From Thalassotalea eurytherma (lineage in GTDB: Bacteria > Pseudomonadota > Gammaproteobacteria > Enterobacterales > Alteromonadaceae): a DNA stretch of 64,000 bases. The stretch covers positions 173,574-237,573 of the forward strand of contig NZ_BSSU01000007.1 in the NCBI RefSeq assembly GCF_030161415.1. The letters run 5' to 3'. Position 1 is the stretch's first letter. Each line of letters begins with the position of its first letter. A model generated the notes under the pieces. The model saw only the letters and a list, made by a program, of their open reading frames with translations. It made no database searches and was not told the DNA's origin. Shown in pieces: positions 17,962 through 28,213 of the stretch. The position numbers were made by a program, and so were the translations under genes.

Positions 17962-18847
17962 CAATCGCTATGTATTTTCCATCACTACTTACCGATAAAC
18001 GGCCAAGTGAGCCACTAATAAGTTGATTTACATTTTGCTGTTCAACCCAGCGCCCTGCTGTTTTACTGCTTGACCAAACCATTAGCTTACCGTTATTAAA
18101 CCTTAAAATATCGCCATTAGGCGCCCAAGCATATTCATAATTGTCATCAAAAATTGGCGCTATAGGTGTGATAGCAAACTCATTAGGATCAAAAGCTTTA
18201 ATCCACACCATGCCATTCGTTTGTCTATGTACAAAACTAAATCGGTCACTCTTTGGTATTTGTTGTGGTGAGCTTGGTAGCGCATGACCACTAACAAAGC
18301 GATTGATGTTTTTTTCTAGATTAAGATATTGCACACTCCAGCCATATCGAGACCAAAACAATACGTTACTCGTCGTTGCATCATAATGATAATAGCCTAC
18401 CGGCTCTTTTGAATTTAACAGCCATGATTGTTCATTGGTTTTGCGGTTTAATTGCCAAACACTTTGATAGGGATTAAAGCCTTCACTGACAAAGCTAATA
18501 TTCCCTGTCTTCCCTACTGGTTTTGGTGAGAATTCACTGTGTTCGGTTTCGGTAAGTTGTGTCAGTTGATTGCTTTTAATGTTGAACTGATAAATATCAG
18601 TTTGCAGGCCATCTCGAGAAGAGGTAAACAAGACACTATCATTTGTCGTCATGAAGTAAGGCTGATTGTCATAATCATCGTTATTAGAAATATTGCGGCC
18701 ATTGGTTAGCTGGTATTGACCTTTTTCTATCGTTAAATCGAATAGATAAATTTCACTATCGGCTGCAAACTTCTTGCTGTTTTGCCCGTGACTGGTAATC
18801 GAAAATGCCAGTAGCAAACCGGTCATCACAAAAATTAGCTGTTTCAT
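17948..18847 (-). CDS. Exported TolB-like beta-propeller protein
   Basis: 299 residues with a signal peptide (start MKQLIFVMTGLLLAF, cleavage near SHG). The mature part has repeated WD40/PD40-like blades of the TolB type, for example FTSSRDGLQTDIYQFNIKSN followed by QLTQLTE, then VLFWSRYGWSVQYLN and YAWAPNGDILRF. The ATG at 18847 is chosen because GGAGAAG precedes it and it starts the signal peptide; the longer frame to 18889 adds 14 residues. Such propellers usually mediate protein contacts in the periplasm. A TolB-like role is not implied, since there is no Tol-Pal context. Confidence 0.7.
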   Translation of the reverse strand: MKQLIFVMTGLLLAFSITSHGQNSKKFAADSEIYLFDLTIEKGQYQLTNGRNISNNDDYDNQPYFMTTNDSVLFTSSRDGLQTDIYQFNIKSNQLTQLTETEHSEFSPKPVGKTGNISFVSEGFNPYQSVWQLNRKTNEQSWLLNSKEPVGYYHYDATTSNVLFWSRYGWSVQYLNLEKNINRFVSGHALPSSPQQIPKSDRFSFVHRQTNGMVWIKAFDPNEFAITPIAPIFDDNYEYAWAPNGDILRFNNGKLMVWSSSKTAGRWVEQQNVNQLISGSLGRLSVSSDGKYIAIVTTQ

Positions 18848-19041
18848 ATTATTACTTCTCCACATATTCACCTGTCTCAAGTAAAACACAAACGATTGAT
18901 TTTTTGTAACATTTCATTATTTTTAAGTGCCTGTTTCATGGCGTAATGCCGCGCAGCCGTAGATGCTTTAGGTTTAACATTGTGACATCGCAGCTTGTTG
19001 GTTATAGTCATTAATGGGTTAAGTGAAAGTGCCTGAAACAG

Positions 19042-20904
19042 ATGAAACAAATAGCAATTGTTATAGCGAGTTGTTTAATTCTTTATTCATGCGGTGGTGG
19101 CGGAAGCAGTGATACGCCGATTAACACGCCTGATATACCTACAGAACAACCCATCACCTTGCCTTTGGTAAATGATTATGCCCTGATTAGTACAGACGAT
19201 CTGCTATCACAAGTAAATGAACAATTAAGTGGCTTAGCCATTGATGACTTTCTCGACGAAGCTTATCTCATCATCAATGAAAGAGAGATTGAGAACAGTA
19301 TCTCTGACGGGCTTTTCGATAGCATTAATACAGAAGCACCAGAGCTTACCAATATTTCAGATGAATTTAATCGTCAATCGGGTGCTTTATTTGATCACAT
19401 ACTCACCCTTTTACAAGGCTTTGAACAGAGTACATTTAGCCCACAACAGCAAATATCATTTGATGTTTTTAGCAAAGATTTAACCTATCAAAGTCAATGG
19501 GTAGAAAACCTTTCTTACAACTACCCTGCTACCTATGGTTTTTGGGGTTGGCAAGGCAGTACCGAAACCTTTTTTACGCAAGCGTTTACGTTTAACAACT
19601 TAGAGCAGGCTCAATTATTCCTGACCTTATTGAACCAAACGCAACGACGCTTCCAACAAATTGAAACCTTGTTAGACAATAGGGCTAACGATGGCATTGT
19701 TGAACCCCATTGGACCTTTAGTTACTCACAGTCATTAGTTGCTGATGTTGCCGCGTTATCGCCGCAAGAAACTAGCTATTATCAAGCATTTGAAGAGCAA
19801 CTAAATGCACTAAGCAATATTGATAACGCCGAAAAGCAAACCTTGCTAGCGACACTACAAGCAACCATTGAACAAAAGGTTTTACCGGCTTACCAAAACC
19901 TAGCAACTAAAATGTCGTCTTTAATGGCGCAAGCGCCTGACCAAATAGGATTTGGTCAGTTTGAAGGTGGCCAAGAGTTCTACCAATTTACCTTGAATTA
20001 CTATACCAATAGCACGCTAAGCGCCGAAGATATTCATCAACTCGGACTGGATGAACTTGACCGAATTCACCAAGAAATGCGCCTATTATTTTCCCAACTA
20101 GGTTACCCTGCTAACGAATCTTTAAGCCAATCTTTTGCTCGAGTTAATAGTGATGCGCCGTTAATTCTTGCCGCCAATGTCAAAGAAACCTATGAAGACT
20201 TAATTGCACAAGCCTATTTAGAACTGCCAACCCTATTTAATAGTTTACCTGAGCAAGAAGTTATTGTTGTTGGAGGTCAATCAGGAGGCTATTACATTGC
20301 TGGTTCTGATGACGGTAGTCGACCAGGTGCTTTTTATGCCAATACAGTAAACAACCAACCCTATACAACTATGCCTACGCTGGCTTATCACGAGGCGGTG
20401 CCCGGCCATCACTTGCAAATCGCACTCGCCAATGAACTTGATCTACCGATCTTTAGGCGAAAAGCCCACTTTACTTCATATATTGAAGGCTGGGGTTTAT
20501 ATGCTGAACGCTTAGCCAAAGATGCAAATTGGTACAGTCAAGACGTATATGGTGATCTGGGTAGGCTACAATTTGAAGCCATGCGTGCAGCTCGACTGGT
20601 GGTAGACACGGGCATTCATCATTATGGTTGGAGTGTTTCACAAGCCAATGACTTTCATGTAGAAAATGTCGGTTTTGACGGTTCGATTTCTCGCTACAGT
20701 GTTTGGCCGGGTCAAGCTGTTGCCTATACCATCGGTATGCTTAAAATACTAGCGTTACGAGAACAAGCAGAAGTGGCATTAGGTGAGCTTTATGACATTA
20801 AAACGTTTCACGATGTCGTATTGAATAATGGCGCTATACCATTGGATGTATTAGAGGATGTCGTTAATCACTACATTACCGATACGTTGGCGCGCAATGA
20901 TTAA
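19042..20904 (+). CDS. DUF885-family lipoprotein, putative metallohydrolase
   Basis: 620 residues. A lipoprotein signal with lipobox LYSC at residues 14-17 is followed by a Gly/Ser linker. The rest is a DUF885 domain. It has the family's zinc-site-like motif YHEAVPGHHLQ (HE at about 450-451), followed by FTSYIEGWGLYAERLAKD with the downstream Glu. Members of this family are thought to be peptidases or carboxylate hydrolases; the substrate is unknown. An envelope location follows from the lipobox. The stop overlaps the convergent DUF2986 micro-gene by three bases. Confidence 0.85.
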   Translation: MKQIAIVIASCLILYSCGGGGSSDTPINTPDIPTEQPITLPLVNDYALISTDDLLSQVNEQLSGLAIDDFLDEAYLIINEREIENSISDGLFDSINTEAPELTNISDEFNRQSGALFDHILTLLQGFEQSTFSPQQQISFDVFSKDLTYQSQWVENLSYNYPATYGFWGWQGSTETFFTQAFTFNNLEQAQLFLTLLNQTQRRFQQIETLLDNRANDGIVEPHWTFSYSQSLVADVAALSPQETSYYQAFEEQLNALSNIDNAEKQTLLATLQATIEQKVLPAYQNLATKMSSLMAQAPDQIGFGQFEGGQEFYQFTLNYYTNSTLSAEDIHQLGLDELDRIHQEMRLLFSQLGYPANESLSQSFARVNSDAPLILAANVKETYEDLIAQAYLELPTLFNSLPEQEVIVVGGQSGGYYIAGSDDGSRPGAFYANTVNNQPYTTMPTLAYHEAVPGHHLQIALANELDLPIFRRKAHFTSYIEGWGLYAERLAKDANWYSQDVYGDLGRLQFEAMRAARLVVDTGIHHYGWSVSQANDFHVENVGFDGSISRYSVWPGQAVAYTIGMLKILALREQAEVALGELYDIKTFHDVVLNNGAIPLDVLEDVVNHYITDTLARND

Positions 20905-21068
20905 TTGGCATTATCTTCTGTAGGAGCTTGCTCCTGCGCTGCTAATTGCGCAATTTTTTCTCGTTCGGCTTTAGAAATATAGCGAGGCTTAGTGCTTTTA
21001 TGCAGCTTCGCATTCGCTTTTTTCATTTTTGCTTTTAACGTTTGCTTTACTTTTTTCTTTCGGTTCAT
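20901..21068 (-). CDS. DUF2986-type small basic protein
   Basis: A 55-residue minus-strand protein starting MNRKKKVKQTLKAKMKKANA and containing KPRYISKAEREK, the pattern of the short DUF2986 family found across Alteromonadales and Vibrionales. Very Lys-rich at the N-terminus, acidic at the tail, with no membrane segment. Function is unknown; the composition suggests nucleic-acid or ribosome contact, which is speculation. Confidence 0.75.
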   Translation of the reverse strand: MNRKKKVKQTLKAKMKKANAKLHKSTKPRYISKAEREKIAQLAAQEQAPTEDNAN

Positions 21069-21125
21069 AGGTGCTTAACACACTCATTATTGTCAGCGGT
21101 GCCCTATTTTAGCGCAATCAAACCA

Positions 21126-21965
21126 TCATTGCTTTATATTTGCTAAGCCTTGCTCAATCAAGGCAACACAATCTTCTGGCGATTCTAACGGCATTAAATG
21201 ACCATAGTTCGCATTTTCTAAAAATTGATGCTGCCCATCGAATGACTGCCATTTCTGCCAACTTTTCTCAGTAAAATACAAGGAAGGTTTACCCCTGATC
21301 GCAACTACTGGCACGTTAACTTCTGATAACTGCTTATACAAGCTCGGCGCCGACGCGTAGTTTCTCGCTTCCCAAAGTTTTGGAAAAGCCAATCGCAAGC
21401 CGTTGTCACCATCAGCCACTAAGCTATGTTCGGCAAGCAAATTTAAATTGTGATCATTGATTCGTTTAAACACATTGCGTTGGCGGCAGTCGTTAAAAAA
21501 TTCAGCTTTACTTGCCCAATGTTGTGGCTTGTTAACCGTATACTTTATTGGCTGAATGTTCTTCTTTAGCTTAAAAGGCAGCAGCGGCAACAACCGCGCC
21601 AACCAAGGTGATGCCATTGCGGGCTCTATCAGCACTAATTTTTTAAATAAATCAGGTCGTTGATTAGCAGCAAATACCGTTGCTGTAGCGCCCATAGAGT
21701 GTCCCACACCGATAACGGGTTCACCTACATGATGATCTAAGAAGTGAATGAGATCTTGGGCATAAATTTTCCAGTTCAGCTTTTTAGGTACTTCAGTATT
21801 TGGCCAAGTCGCTCGGTTGTGTAAACTTGTTACAGCAAAGTTTTGGGCAAGCATCGTTAATGATTGTTGATAGCAACCAGTAGGGAAGCCGTTAGCACCA
21901 AAAAAGTGCAATGGTTGGCCAGTTGTAGACCATTGACGGTAATGTACGCCATTTTCCATGTTCAT
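21126..21965 (-). CDS. Alpha/beta hydrolase
   Basis: 279 residues with no signal peptide. The nucleophile elbow is GVGHSMGAT (Ser about 90). The oxyanion region is HFFGANGFPTG near residue 20, and a C-terminal His lies in NYGHLMPLE. The fold and triad identify an esterase/lipase-like hydrolase; the substrate cannot be told from sequence. The start at 21965 has AAGGA about nine bases upstream. Confidence 0.85.
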   Translation of the reverse strand: MNMENGVHYRQWSTTGQPLHFFGANGFPTGCYQQSLTMLAQNFAVTSLHNRATWPNTEVPKKLNWKIYAQDLIHFLDHHVGEPVIGVGHSMGATATVFAANQRPDLFKKLVLIEPAMASPWLARLLPLLPFKLKKNIQPIKYTVNKPQHWASKAEFFNDCRQRNVFKRINDHNLNLLAEHSLVADGDNGLRLAFPKLWEARNYASAPSLYKQLSEVNVPVVAIRGKPSLYFTEKSWQKWQSFDGQHQFLENANYGHLMPLESPEDCVALIEQGLANIKQ

Positions 21966-22078
21966 TTAATTGCGTCCTTTTTTGAGCTTTTGGTTAACAC
22001 GTTTAGCAATATTTCAATATGTTAGTAAACTAATATCATCGCTTAATTATTACCATAATTCATTCGGAAAGACCTATA

Positions 22079-22661
22079 ATGAGTGAACGCATTTTACTGC
22101 TTTTTGCTCACCCTTCGCTTGGTCGATCACAAGTCAACGGCCCAAGGTTTGAACTTGCCAATTAGCTAGACTCTGTCACCGCTGTCGATCTTTACGCACA
22201 TTATCCTCGGTTTAATATCAATATTGACCAAGAGCAAAAATAATTGGTAGACCACAATATTATTATCTTTCAGGTCCCATGATACTGGTATTCAATACCT
22301 GCAAACGGCGAAAACGGCAAAGCATTGCATGGCAAAACGTTTCTCTGTGCGATTACTGCAGGAGGTAAAGTAGCCGCTTAATATGCAACCGTTACAATCA
22401 CTTACCGTAAGCGAATTACTGCAACCATTAGAGCGAATAACTACTTTAACAGGTATGCGCCAATTACCACCTTTTGCCTTATTTAGCTCGCGCTCATCGA
22501 CGGTTAACAGCAAACTCGATAGTCACTTAAATCAATGGACAGTAGTTGCTATTTCGATTATCGGATTATTAGCAGACGGTATCTATATGGAAGAGAACGA
22601 GGTTTACAGTTTATATCCTATCCATCAATTAGTAGGTTTTATCGTGTTTTTTGGCGCATGA
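22079..22661 (+). pseudogene. KefF/YwrO-like NAD(P)H oxidoreductase, inactivated
   Basis: The flavodoxin-fold quinone reductase pattern is readable: MSERILLLFAHPSLGRSQVN, then VTAVDLYAHYPRFNINID, HNIIIFQVP and YWYSIP, then GKALHGKTFLCAITAGGK, then ELLQPLERITTLTGM and LPPFALF. It is interrupted by four in-frame stops (after LAN, EQK, QVP and VAA). About 20-25 residues normally found between the YWYS motif and the GKAL segment are missing, and a frameshift follows near 22383. Related proteins are ancillary subunits of Kef potassium efflux systems; no kef gene is nearby. The open frame 22383-22661 is the tail of this dead gene. Confidence 0.8.
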
Positions 22662-22682
22662 AGAATGGCTAGCATGATACTA

Positions 22683-22946
22683 GGGGCTGTTGAACTTTCA
22701 TCAACAGCCTCTGCTTTAGGCTAATTTTGAAGATAACAAGGCGAAAATCGTTAATGTAGTTGTTCTACCTTAACGATTTTCAACGATGTTAGGTTTAAAA
22801 TTAATCAAAGCCCTTTGGGTTGACTTGAAAAAGCGATATTCTTTGTTGCTTAAAGTGTATTTGGAACAACCAAACATTATTTGAAGCGCCGCGAATCTCA
22901 TCTTTTTCAAGGCAACACAGTTACAAACTGAAAGATCAACAGACCC
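22683..22946. mobile_element. MITE-like repeat, copy 1 (264 bp)
   Basis: Bounded by terminal inverted repeats GGGGCTGTTGAACTTTC and GAAAGATCAACAGACCC (15 of 17 matching), flanked by TA on both sides. It carries no coding frame. Inside is a long inverted repeat, GAAAATCGTTAA and TTAACGATTTTC. A second copy lies at 34908-35110, shorter by about 60 bp internally. The pattern is that of a non-autonomous element mobilised in trans, with TA as the likely target duplication. Confidence 0.75.
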
Positions 22947-22970
22947 TAGCCTTTTTTGATTGTTAACCCC

Positions 22971-25841
22971 TTAAATTTTATCGCCATCAACATTAAGTAT
23001 CACTGGTTCGCCATAACCTAACTCTTTGATTCTGCTTAGCTGAGTATTCGCATCGCCAACAATCAAATACACCATAGTTTGCTCATCTAGGTAGGCTTCA
23101 ATTGTATCAATCACTGCTTGCTGACTAACACCTTGAACATAGGCTTGCTGATCTTCAACATAGTTTGTTGGTAAATCAAATCGACTCATCATATTCAACA
23201 TACCAAGCAATTGATTCAGGGTCTCAAATCGTCGAGAGTTTCCTTTTATAATCATATTCTTAGTAACAGCCAAATCTTCCTTAGTGAAGTTTTCGTTATA
23301 ATCACCCACTAATGATTTGAATATTTCTAACGATTCTAGCGTTACGTTAGTTCTGACTTGCGATGATGCAACAAAAGGCGATTGGTACCCTGCACCGCGC
23401 ATATATGAATACGCCCCATACGTATAACCTTTTTCAATACGCAATGTTTGCGCTAAACGCGCACTCATACCGCCACCTAAACGGTTATTCGCTACTTGAA
23501 TAGGGTAATAGGCCTCATCTGAACCAGACACAAGCGCCTTACCTAACATAATGACTGACTGCTTAGCGTTAGGCATATCAATAAAATAGATTTCAGGTTT
23601 AGTGCGCGCCGGTGCAGAAGGCTGTACTGGGATATCAATTGACTGACCTTGCCAAGAGTCAAAAGCTGATAACGCTTTTACCACACGCTGCTGATTCACG
23701 TCGCCAACAATTTGAAAGCTTGCTAACTTAGGCGAGATAAACTGTTGGTAATATGATTTAACATCATCAAGTGAGACGTTTGCTACCGAATGTTCAGTGC
23801 CACCAAGTGGTTTGCTGGCGACATGCTCCGCGCTGTAAATTAATTGACTAAAAGCGGTTCTAGCAATCGCATTGGCATTTCCTTTAGCCGCTTTAATTTG
23901 AGTTAAACGCGCCGCTTTTAAACGTTCAAATTCACTTTCTTGCCAACGAGGTTGCAATAACATTTCTGATGCAAGTTCGATGGTTTTTTCAAAGTTTTTA
24001 GCTAAGGTATTACCCCTTATCGTGATGCCTTCGTACGACGCGCTAATAGATAAGCTAGCACCAAGCAAGCCGATTGCCTCTTCAAGCTCTTGTGGTGTTT
24101 TATTTTGCGTACCTTCATTCATTAATGCTGCCATTAGTGACGCAGTACCTATTTTATCTTTAGCATCGAGTTGCTGGCCTCCTTCAATCGTTAGATTGAA
24201 GTTAACAATAGGTAATTCATTTTGCTCAATACCTGATAATACAATGCCGTTTGTCATTTGTTGTTGCCAAACATCAGGCACCGTTAACATTGGTAGCTCA
24301 CTTAATGGTGGCTCACTTCGATCATGCTTCGTCGGTGTTTTTTCATAACTAATAGCATCATTCTCAACAAACTTTTGCTCTTTACCTTGAACAACGACTT
24401 CCTCAACAACATTTGCTTTTGTTGAACCTGTCACCACTAAGTCTGGTTGATCTTTTGGCACGAAACTCGTGATGATCGCCGGTTGTTTATAAATATATTT
24501 TTTAAAAACGCGTTTAACATCATCGACAGTTACCGCAGTAATATTAGCAATATCTTGCTTGATAAACTCAGGTGAGCCGGCAAATTCATTATACTCGCCA
24601 AGCTTTTGTGCTTTATCTAAAACACTCTCAATTTCATAGTAAAATGAGGTTTCTTGTTCCGCTTTTATTTTCGTAAGCAAGGCTTCGTTAAAGCCTTTCT
24701 CATCAAAGCTCTCAAGTGCTTCATTAATGCCCTGGTAAATTGCATCAAGCTCCACACCAGCTTTACCGCGCACTAACATTGTAAAGGTGCCGGCAATTTC
24801 TTGTGATGAATTCCAAGCATAAGCATTGGGCGCTAGCTTTTTATCATCGACAAGTGTTTTATATAACGGCGCTTGTTTACCCGATGATAAAATTTCACCC
24901 AAAGCATCTAACGCGTAGGCGTCGGGGTGGTATTGTTCTACCGTTGGAAAAGTGAGTCTAATTTCTGGTAACTTGGCAAAGTTATCAAGATGATATAACT
25001 TTTTCGTTTCTGTCAATGTGACAGGTTGTGGTGAGAGTTTACCGACTGGCTTACCCGGTTTAATTTCACCGAACCAACGTTTAACTTTTTCTTTCGTTTG
25101 CGCAATATCAAAATCACCGGCAATTACCATGGTTGCATTCGACGGTACATAGTATTGCTCATAAAATTCTCTAACGTCTTCAAGTGTTGCCGCCTGCAAA
25201 TCGGCTAAGTCACCAATCACTGTCCAATTGTAGGGATGTTCTGTTGGATACAGTGCTTTTTTAATGACATGACCAGCATGGCCATATGGGCGATTGTCGA
25301 CACGCTGACGTTTTTCATTTTTTACGACTTGCTTTTCACGCTCTAGCGTTCCTGCATCTACGGTATTGATCATAAAACCTAAGCGATCTGAATCAATCCA
25401 TAAAAGTTTATCAAAGGCATCTTTGGGCACCACTTCATAATAAATAGTACCGTCACTCCATGTACCACCATTGCGACTACCGCCTAATTCTGGAATCATT
25501 TTACGGTTAGCACCTTTAGGCACATTCTCAGAATCGTTAAACGACATGTGTTCAAAAAAATGAGCAAAACCTGTTCTGCCTGGCTTTTCACGACTTGAGC
25601 CCACGTGGACAATCGTTGAAATTGCGACAATAGGATCTGATTTATCTTGGTGAAGGATAACTTTTAAGCCGTTATCTAAGGTAAATGCTTCATACTCAAT
25701 ATCGAACTGCTGCGCAGCTGGTGTTGAAGCGAACTTAGTTGGCTGTTCGATGGTATTGCTCGACTGACATGCCGTAAGCAAGGTGATGCTTGCTACGACA
25801 GTAGCAAGCATCGACTTTTTAAATTTTTGTTTTGTATTCAT
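22971..25841 (-). CDS. M16-family zinc metalloprotease lipoprotein (pitrilysin/insulinase type)
   Basis: 956 residues. A lipoprotein signal with lipobox LTAC lies near residue 25. The N-terminal M16 domain carries the inverted zinc motif HFFEH at 94-98, with the third ligand Glu at about 176 (KNEKRQR). A second, catalytically silent M16 half follows a linker around residues 480-520 and includes the RxxxxYxY element (KGYTYGAYSYMRG) that binds peptide ends. The protein is expected in the periplasm on a membrane, degrading peptides. It is divergent from no close partner; the S12 hydrolase gene lies upstream on the same strand 92 bp away. Confidence 0.9.
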   Translation of the reverse strand: MNTKQKFKKSMLATVVASITLLTACQSSNTIEQPTKFASTPAAQQFDIEYEAFTLDNGLKVILHQDKSDPIVAISTIVHVGSSREKPGRTGFAHFFEHMSFNDSENVPKGANRKMIPELGGSRNGGTWSDGTIYYEVVPKDAFDKLLWIDSDRLGFMINTVDAGTLEREKQVVKNEKRQRVDNRPYGHAGHVIKKALYPTEHPYNWTVIGDLADLQAATLEDVREFYEQYYVPSNATMVIAGDFDIAQTKEKVKRWFGEIKPGKPVGKLSPQPVTLTETKKLYHLDNFAKLPEIRLTFPTVEQYHPDAYALDALGEILSSGKQAPLYKTLVDDKKLAPNAYAWNSSQEIAGTFTMLVRGKAGVELDAIYQGINEALESFDEKGFNEALLTKIKAEQETSFYYEIESVLDKAQKLGEYNEFAGSPEFIKQDIANITAVTVDDVKRVFKKYIYKQPAIITSFVPKDQPDLVVTGSTKANVVEEVVVQGKEQKFVENDAISYEKTPTKHDRSEPPLSELPMLTVPDVWQQQMTNGIVLSGIEQNELPIVNFNLTIEGGQQLDAKDKIGTASLMAALMNEGTQNKTPQELEEAIGLLGASLSISASYEGITIRGNTLAKNFEKTIELASEMLLQPRWQESEFERLKAARLTQIKAAKGNANAIARTAFSQLIYSAEHVASKPLGGTEHSVANVSLDDVKSYYQQFISPKLASFQIVGDVNQQRVVKALSAFDSWQGQSIDIPVQPSAPARTKPEIYFIDMPNAKQSVIMLGKALVSGSDEAYYPIQVANNRLGGGMSARLAQTLRIEKGYTYGAYSYMRGAGYQSPFVASSQVRTNVTLESLEIFKSLVGDYNENFTKEDLAVTKNMIIKGNSRRFETLNQLLGMLNMMSRFDLPTNYVEDQQAYVQGVSQQAVIDTIEAYLDEQTMVYLIVGDANTQLSRIKELGYGEPVILNVDGDKI

Positions 25842-25933
25842 GGAGCTATCCTAGCTTTTTGAGTAGTAAGGCAATACCCACTACGTATCGTTAACCTCCA
25901 GTTAACATAACTGATTAATCAATAAATAGCACT

Positions 25934-27181
25934 CTAAGGTGTCGCGTTAATTGGTACATTCGTCGAATAGGCATCAGCTTGCTCGAACACCTTTTGCCAA
26001 AAATTAGCTGAGATCTCGCTGATCGCATTTGATTCAGCATTCATCAAAATGGCAAAGCCTATATTCAATTTAGGCGCATAACCAATATCCGCTCTAAACC
26101 CTTGCACCCAACCACCGTGATACACCAACTCATGGTCATTAACTTGGTAAATGCGCCAACCATAACCATAATGTGCGTCTGTGACAAAGTTACGCCAGTA
26201 TCGACGTCTCAGATCTTTCTTTGTTCGAATGTAAGGTGTGGTTACACGAGCTAACAGCTCTGGCGACAGCACATGAGGCACATAGCCCATATTGGCTCTT
26301 AACCACTGCGCCATATCAGTAATACTGGCGTTAACACCTGCAGCAGCTGGCACTTTGTAAAAGTCGTCATTCACCTTAACTTGCTTCCAGGTGTACCTCA
26401 TTTTGTGTTTGCCGTTACTTTTACGCGGGCCAATTGGCTTTCGTTGCATCAATACATGAGGCTTAGCGCGATTATATTCCGCCAAAAAAGCTGCTTGCCC
26501 CACTGAGGCTTGCGCCATATTCAATGGTTTGAAAACTCGTTCGGCTAATAAACTTTCGTAGTCTTTTGGTTGGCTTGCTTCGATTACGTCTTGTAGGAAT
26601 CCATAAAGAATATTTTGATAGCCATAACATTTTTCTGGTTGGCAGATGGGCGACAACCTGTCAAAACGACCAATAATCTTGTGCATGCTCCAGTTTTCAT
26701 GCAGTAAGTTGTCGTAAGTATTAGGCAATAAACCACTGCTATGGCTAAGCACATGATGCACTTTAATCTGTTGTGCAGCGTCAGCTTGTTTTAATGAAAA
26801 TTCAGGCACAAAGTGAGTAATTGGTGCATTGATATTCACCTTCCCTTCTTGCGCAAGTTGAGCTGTTAACGTGGCTGCAAAAGGTTTTGATACTGAGGCC
26901 AAACGAAAAACGGTCGTTGGCGTTACCGCTTGTTTGCTGTTTTTAGCCGTATGACCAAACGTTTCGATAGCAACAATATCGTTATTTTTAACAATAACAT
27001 AGCTCGCCCCCGGTATACTTTTTTCGTTCAGTAACTCCTCAACATATTTTGAAAATTCATGATTAAAAGCTGCAAGAGGTTGGCCGTAAGCTGTGCTCAT
27101 GGCACTGGCCATAATGATAAAACCTAAAAATAGGCTGGCAAGCGAAATTAAAGGCAATGTGAGGTTTCCGTGATCAGTCAT
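25934..27181 (-). CDS. Serine hydrolase, beta-lactamase class C / S12 family
   Basis: 415 residues with an N-terminal hydrophobic export segment (about 8-32). The active-site motifs of the serine beta-lactamase/DD-peptidase fold are present: SVSK at 96-99, YQN in CYGYQNILYGFL, and HGG in VYHGGWVQG, which replaces KTG as in many EstB-like esterases. It acts in the periplasm or on the membrane. Substrate is unknown; peptide or ester hydrolysis is more likely than drug resistance. Confidence 0.85.
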   Translation of the reverse strand: MTDHGNLTLPLISLASLFLGFIIMASAMSTAYGQPLAAFNHEFSKYVEELLNEKSIPGASYVIVKNNDIVAIETFGHTAKNSKQAVTPTTVFRLASVSKPFAATLTAQLAQEGKVNINAPITHFVPEFSLKQADAAQQIKVHHVLSHSSGLLPNTYDNLLHENWSMHKIIGRFDRLSPICQPEKCYGYQNILYGFLQDVIEASQPKDYESLLAERVFKPLNMAQASVGQAAFLAEYNRAKPHVLMQRKPIGPRKSNGKHKMRYTWKQVKVNDDFYKVPAAAGVNASITDMAQWLRANMGYVPHVLSPELLARVTTPYIRTKKDLRRRYWRNFVTDAHYGYGWRIYQVNDHELVYHGGWVQGFRADIGYAPKLNIGFAILMNAESNAISEISANFWQKVFEQADAYSTNVPINATP

Positions 27182-27327
27182 TTATTCAAGGGTATTGTAC
27201 ATTTTGCTTCACAGAACTTCGAATACTTCAGCGCAATGTTGCAAGCTTACTTGTAAAACAATGTGTTACATGGCATAAATTTACAACTTATTAACACAGG
27301 TAAGCAACCCGTAAAGGAATAACAATA

Positions 27328-28203
27328 ATGTTAAAAATAGAAGGATTATCCAAAACCTACGACAATGGTGTGCATGCATTAAACAATGTCACCCTAGATA
27401 TTCCGAAAGGTATGTTTGGTCTATTAGGTCCTAATGGCGCAGGAAAATCGTCATTAATGCGCACAATATCAACGTTACAAGATGCTGATGCCGGCACTAT
27501 TACATTCGATGGCATCGACGTTTTCTCTAACCCACAAGAGTTACGTCAACGCCTAGGTTATTTGCCACAAGATTTTGGCGTATACCCTAGAATATCAGCT
27601 TATGACTTGCTTGATCATATGGCGATTTTAAAAGGTATCGATAATAAAGGTGAACGCAAAGAAGCGGTAGATGGGTTGCTCGCACATACCAATTTATACC
27701 AACATAAAAGTAAAGCGGTTAGTGGGTTTTCTGGCGGAATGCGCCAACGCTTTGGTATTGCACAAGCACTATTAGGCGATCCTGATTTACTGGTTGTTGA
27801 TGAACCAACTGCTGGCTTAGATCCGGAAGAGCGCAACCGTTTCCACAACCTTTTAGTGAGTTTAGGCCAAGAAAAGGTCATTATTCTTTCAACGCATATC
27901 GTTGATGATGTTTCTGAGCTTTGTCCAAATATGGCTGTGCTTGCATCAGGTCAAATCTTACTTGAAGGTAACCCAATAGAGTTAACCAACAAGTTAAACG
28001 GACAAATTTGGCGCAAAACAGTCAGCCAACAAGAGGCACTTGAAATCGAACAAAATTTCACAGTGATTTCAAAGCGCTTGTTTGCCGGTCAAACAATTAT
28101 CCATGTTATTGCCGATAGCGCGCCAGAAGGTTTTGAAACAACCCCGGCTAACTTAGAAGATGTTTATTTCTCGACCTTAAATTCGCACCGTAGTGCAGCC
28201 TAA
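27328..28203 (+). CDS. ABC transporter ATP-binding protein
   Basis: 291-residue ATPase. Walker A is GPNGAGKSS at 34-42, a Q-loop is in YLPQDFG, the signature is GFSGGMRQR, Walker B is LLVVDEPTAGLD, and the switch His is in LSTHIVDD. It belongs to the ABC-2 exporter group (CcmA/NatA-like). It is followed 10 bp later by a permease fused to an M1 aminopeptidase, clearly its partner. The substrate is unknown. Confidence 0.92.
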   Translation: MLKIEGLSKTYDNGVHALNNVTLDIPKGMFGLLGPNGAGKSSLMRTISTLQDADAGTITFDGIDVFSNPQELRQRLGYLPQDFGVYPRISAYDLLDHMAILKGIDNKGERKEAVDGLLAHTNLYQHKSKAVSGFSGGMRQRFGIAQALLGDPDLLVVDEPTAGLDPEERNRFHNLLVSLGQEKVIILSTHIVDDVSELCPNMAVLASGQILLEGNPIELTNKLNGQIWRKTVSQQEALEIEQNFTVISKRLFAGQTIIHVIADSAPEGFETTPANLEDVYFSTLNSHRSAA

Positions 28204-28213
28204 GGAGAGCAAA

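Noticed and set aside
22383..22661. Open frame read as an independent small gene
   Set aside because: The first half matches the C-terminal part of KefF-like reductases whose start lies at 22079 in another frame; it is the tail of a pseudogene.
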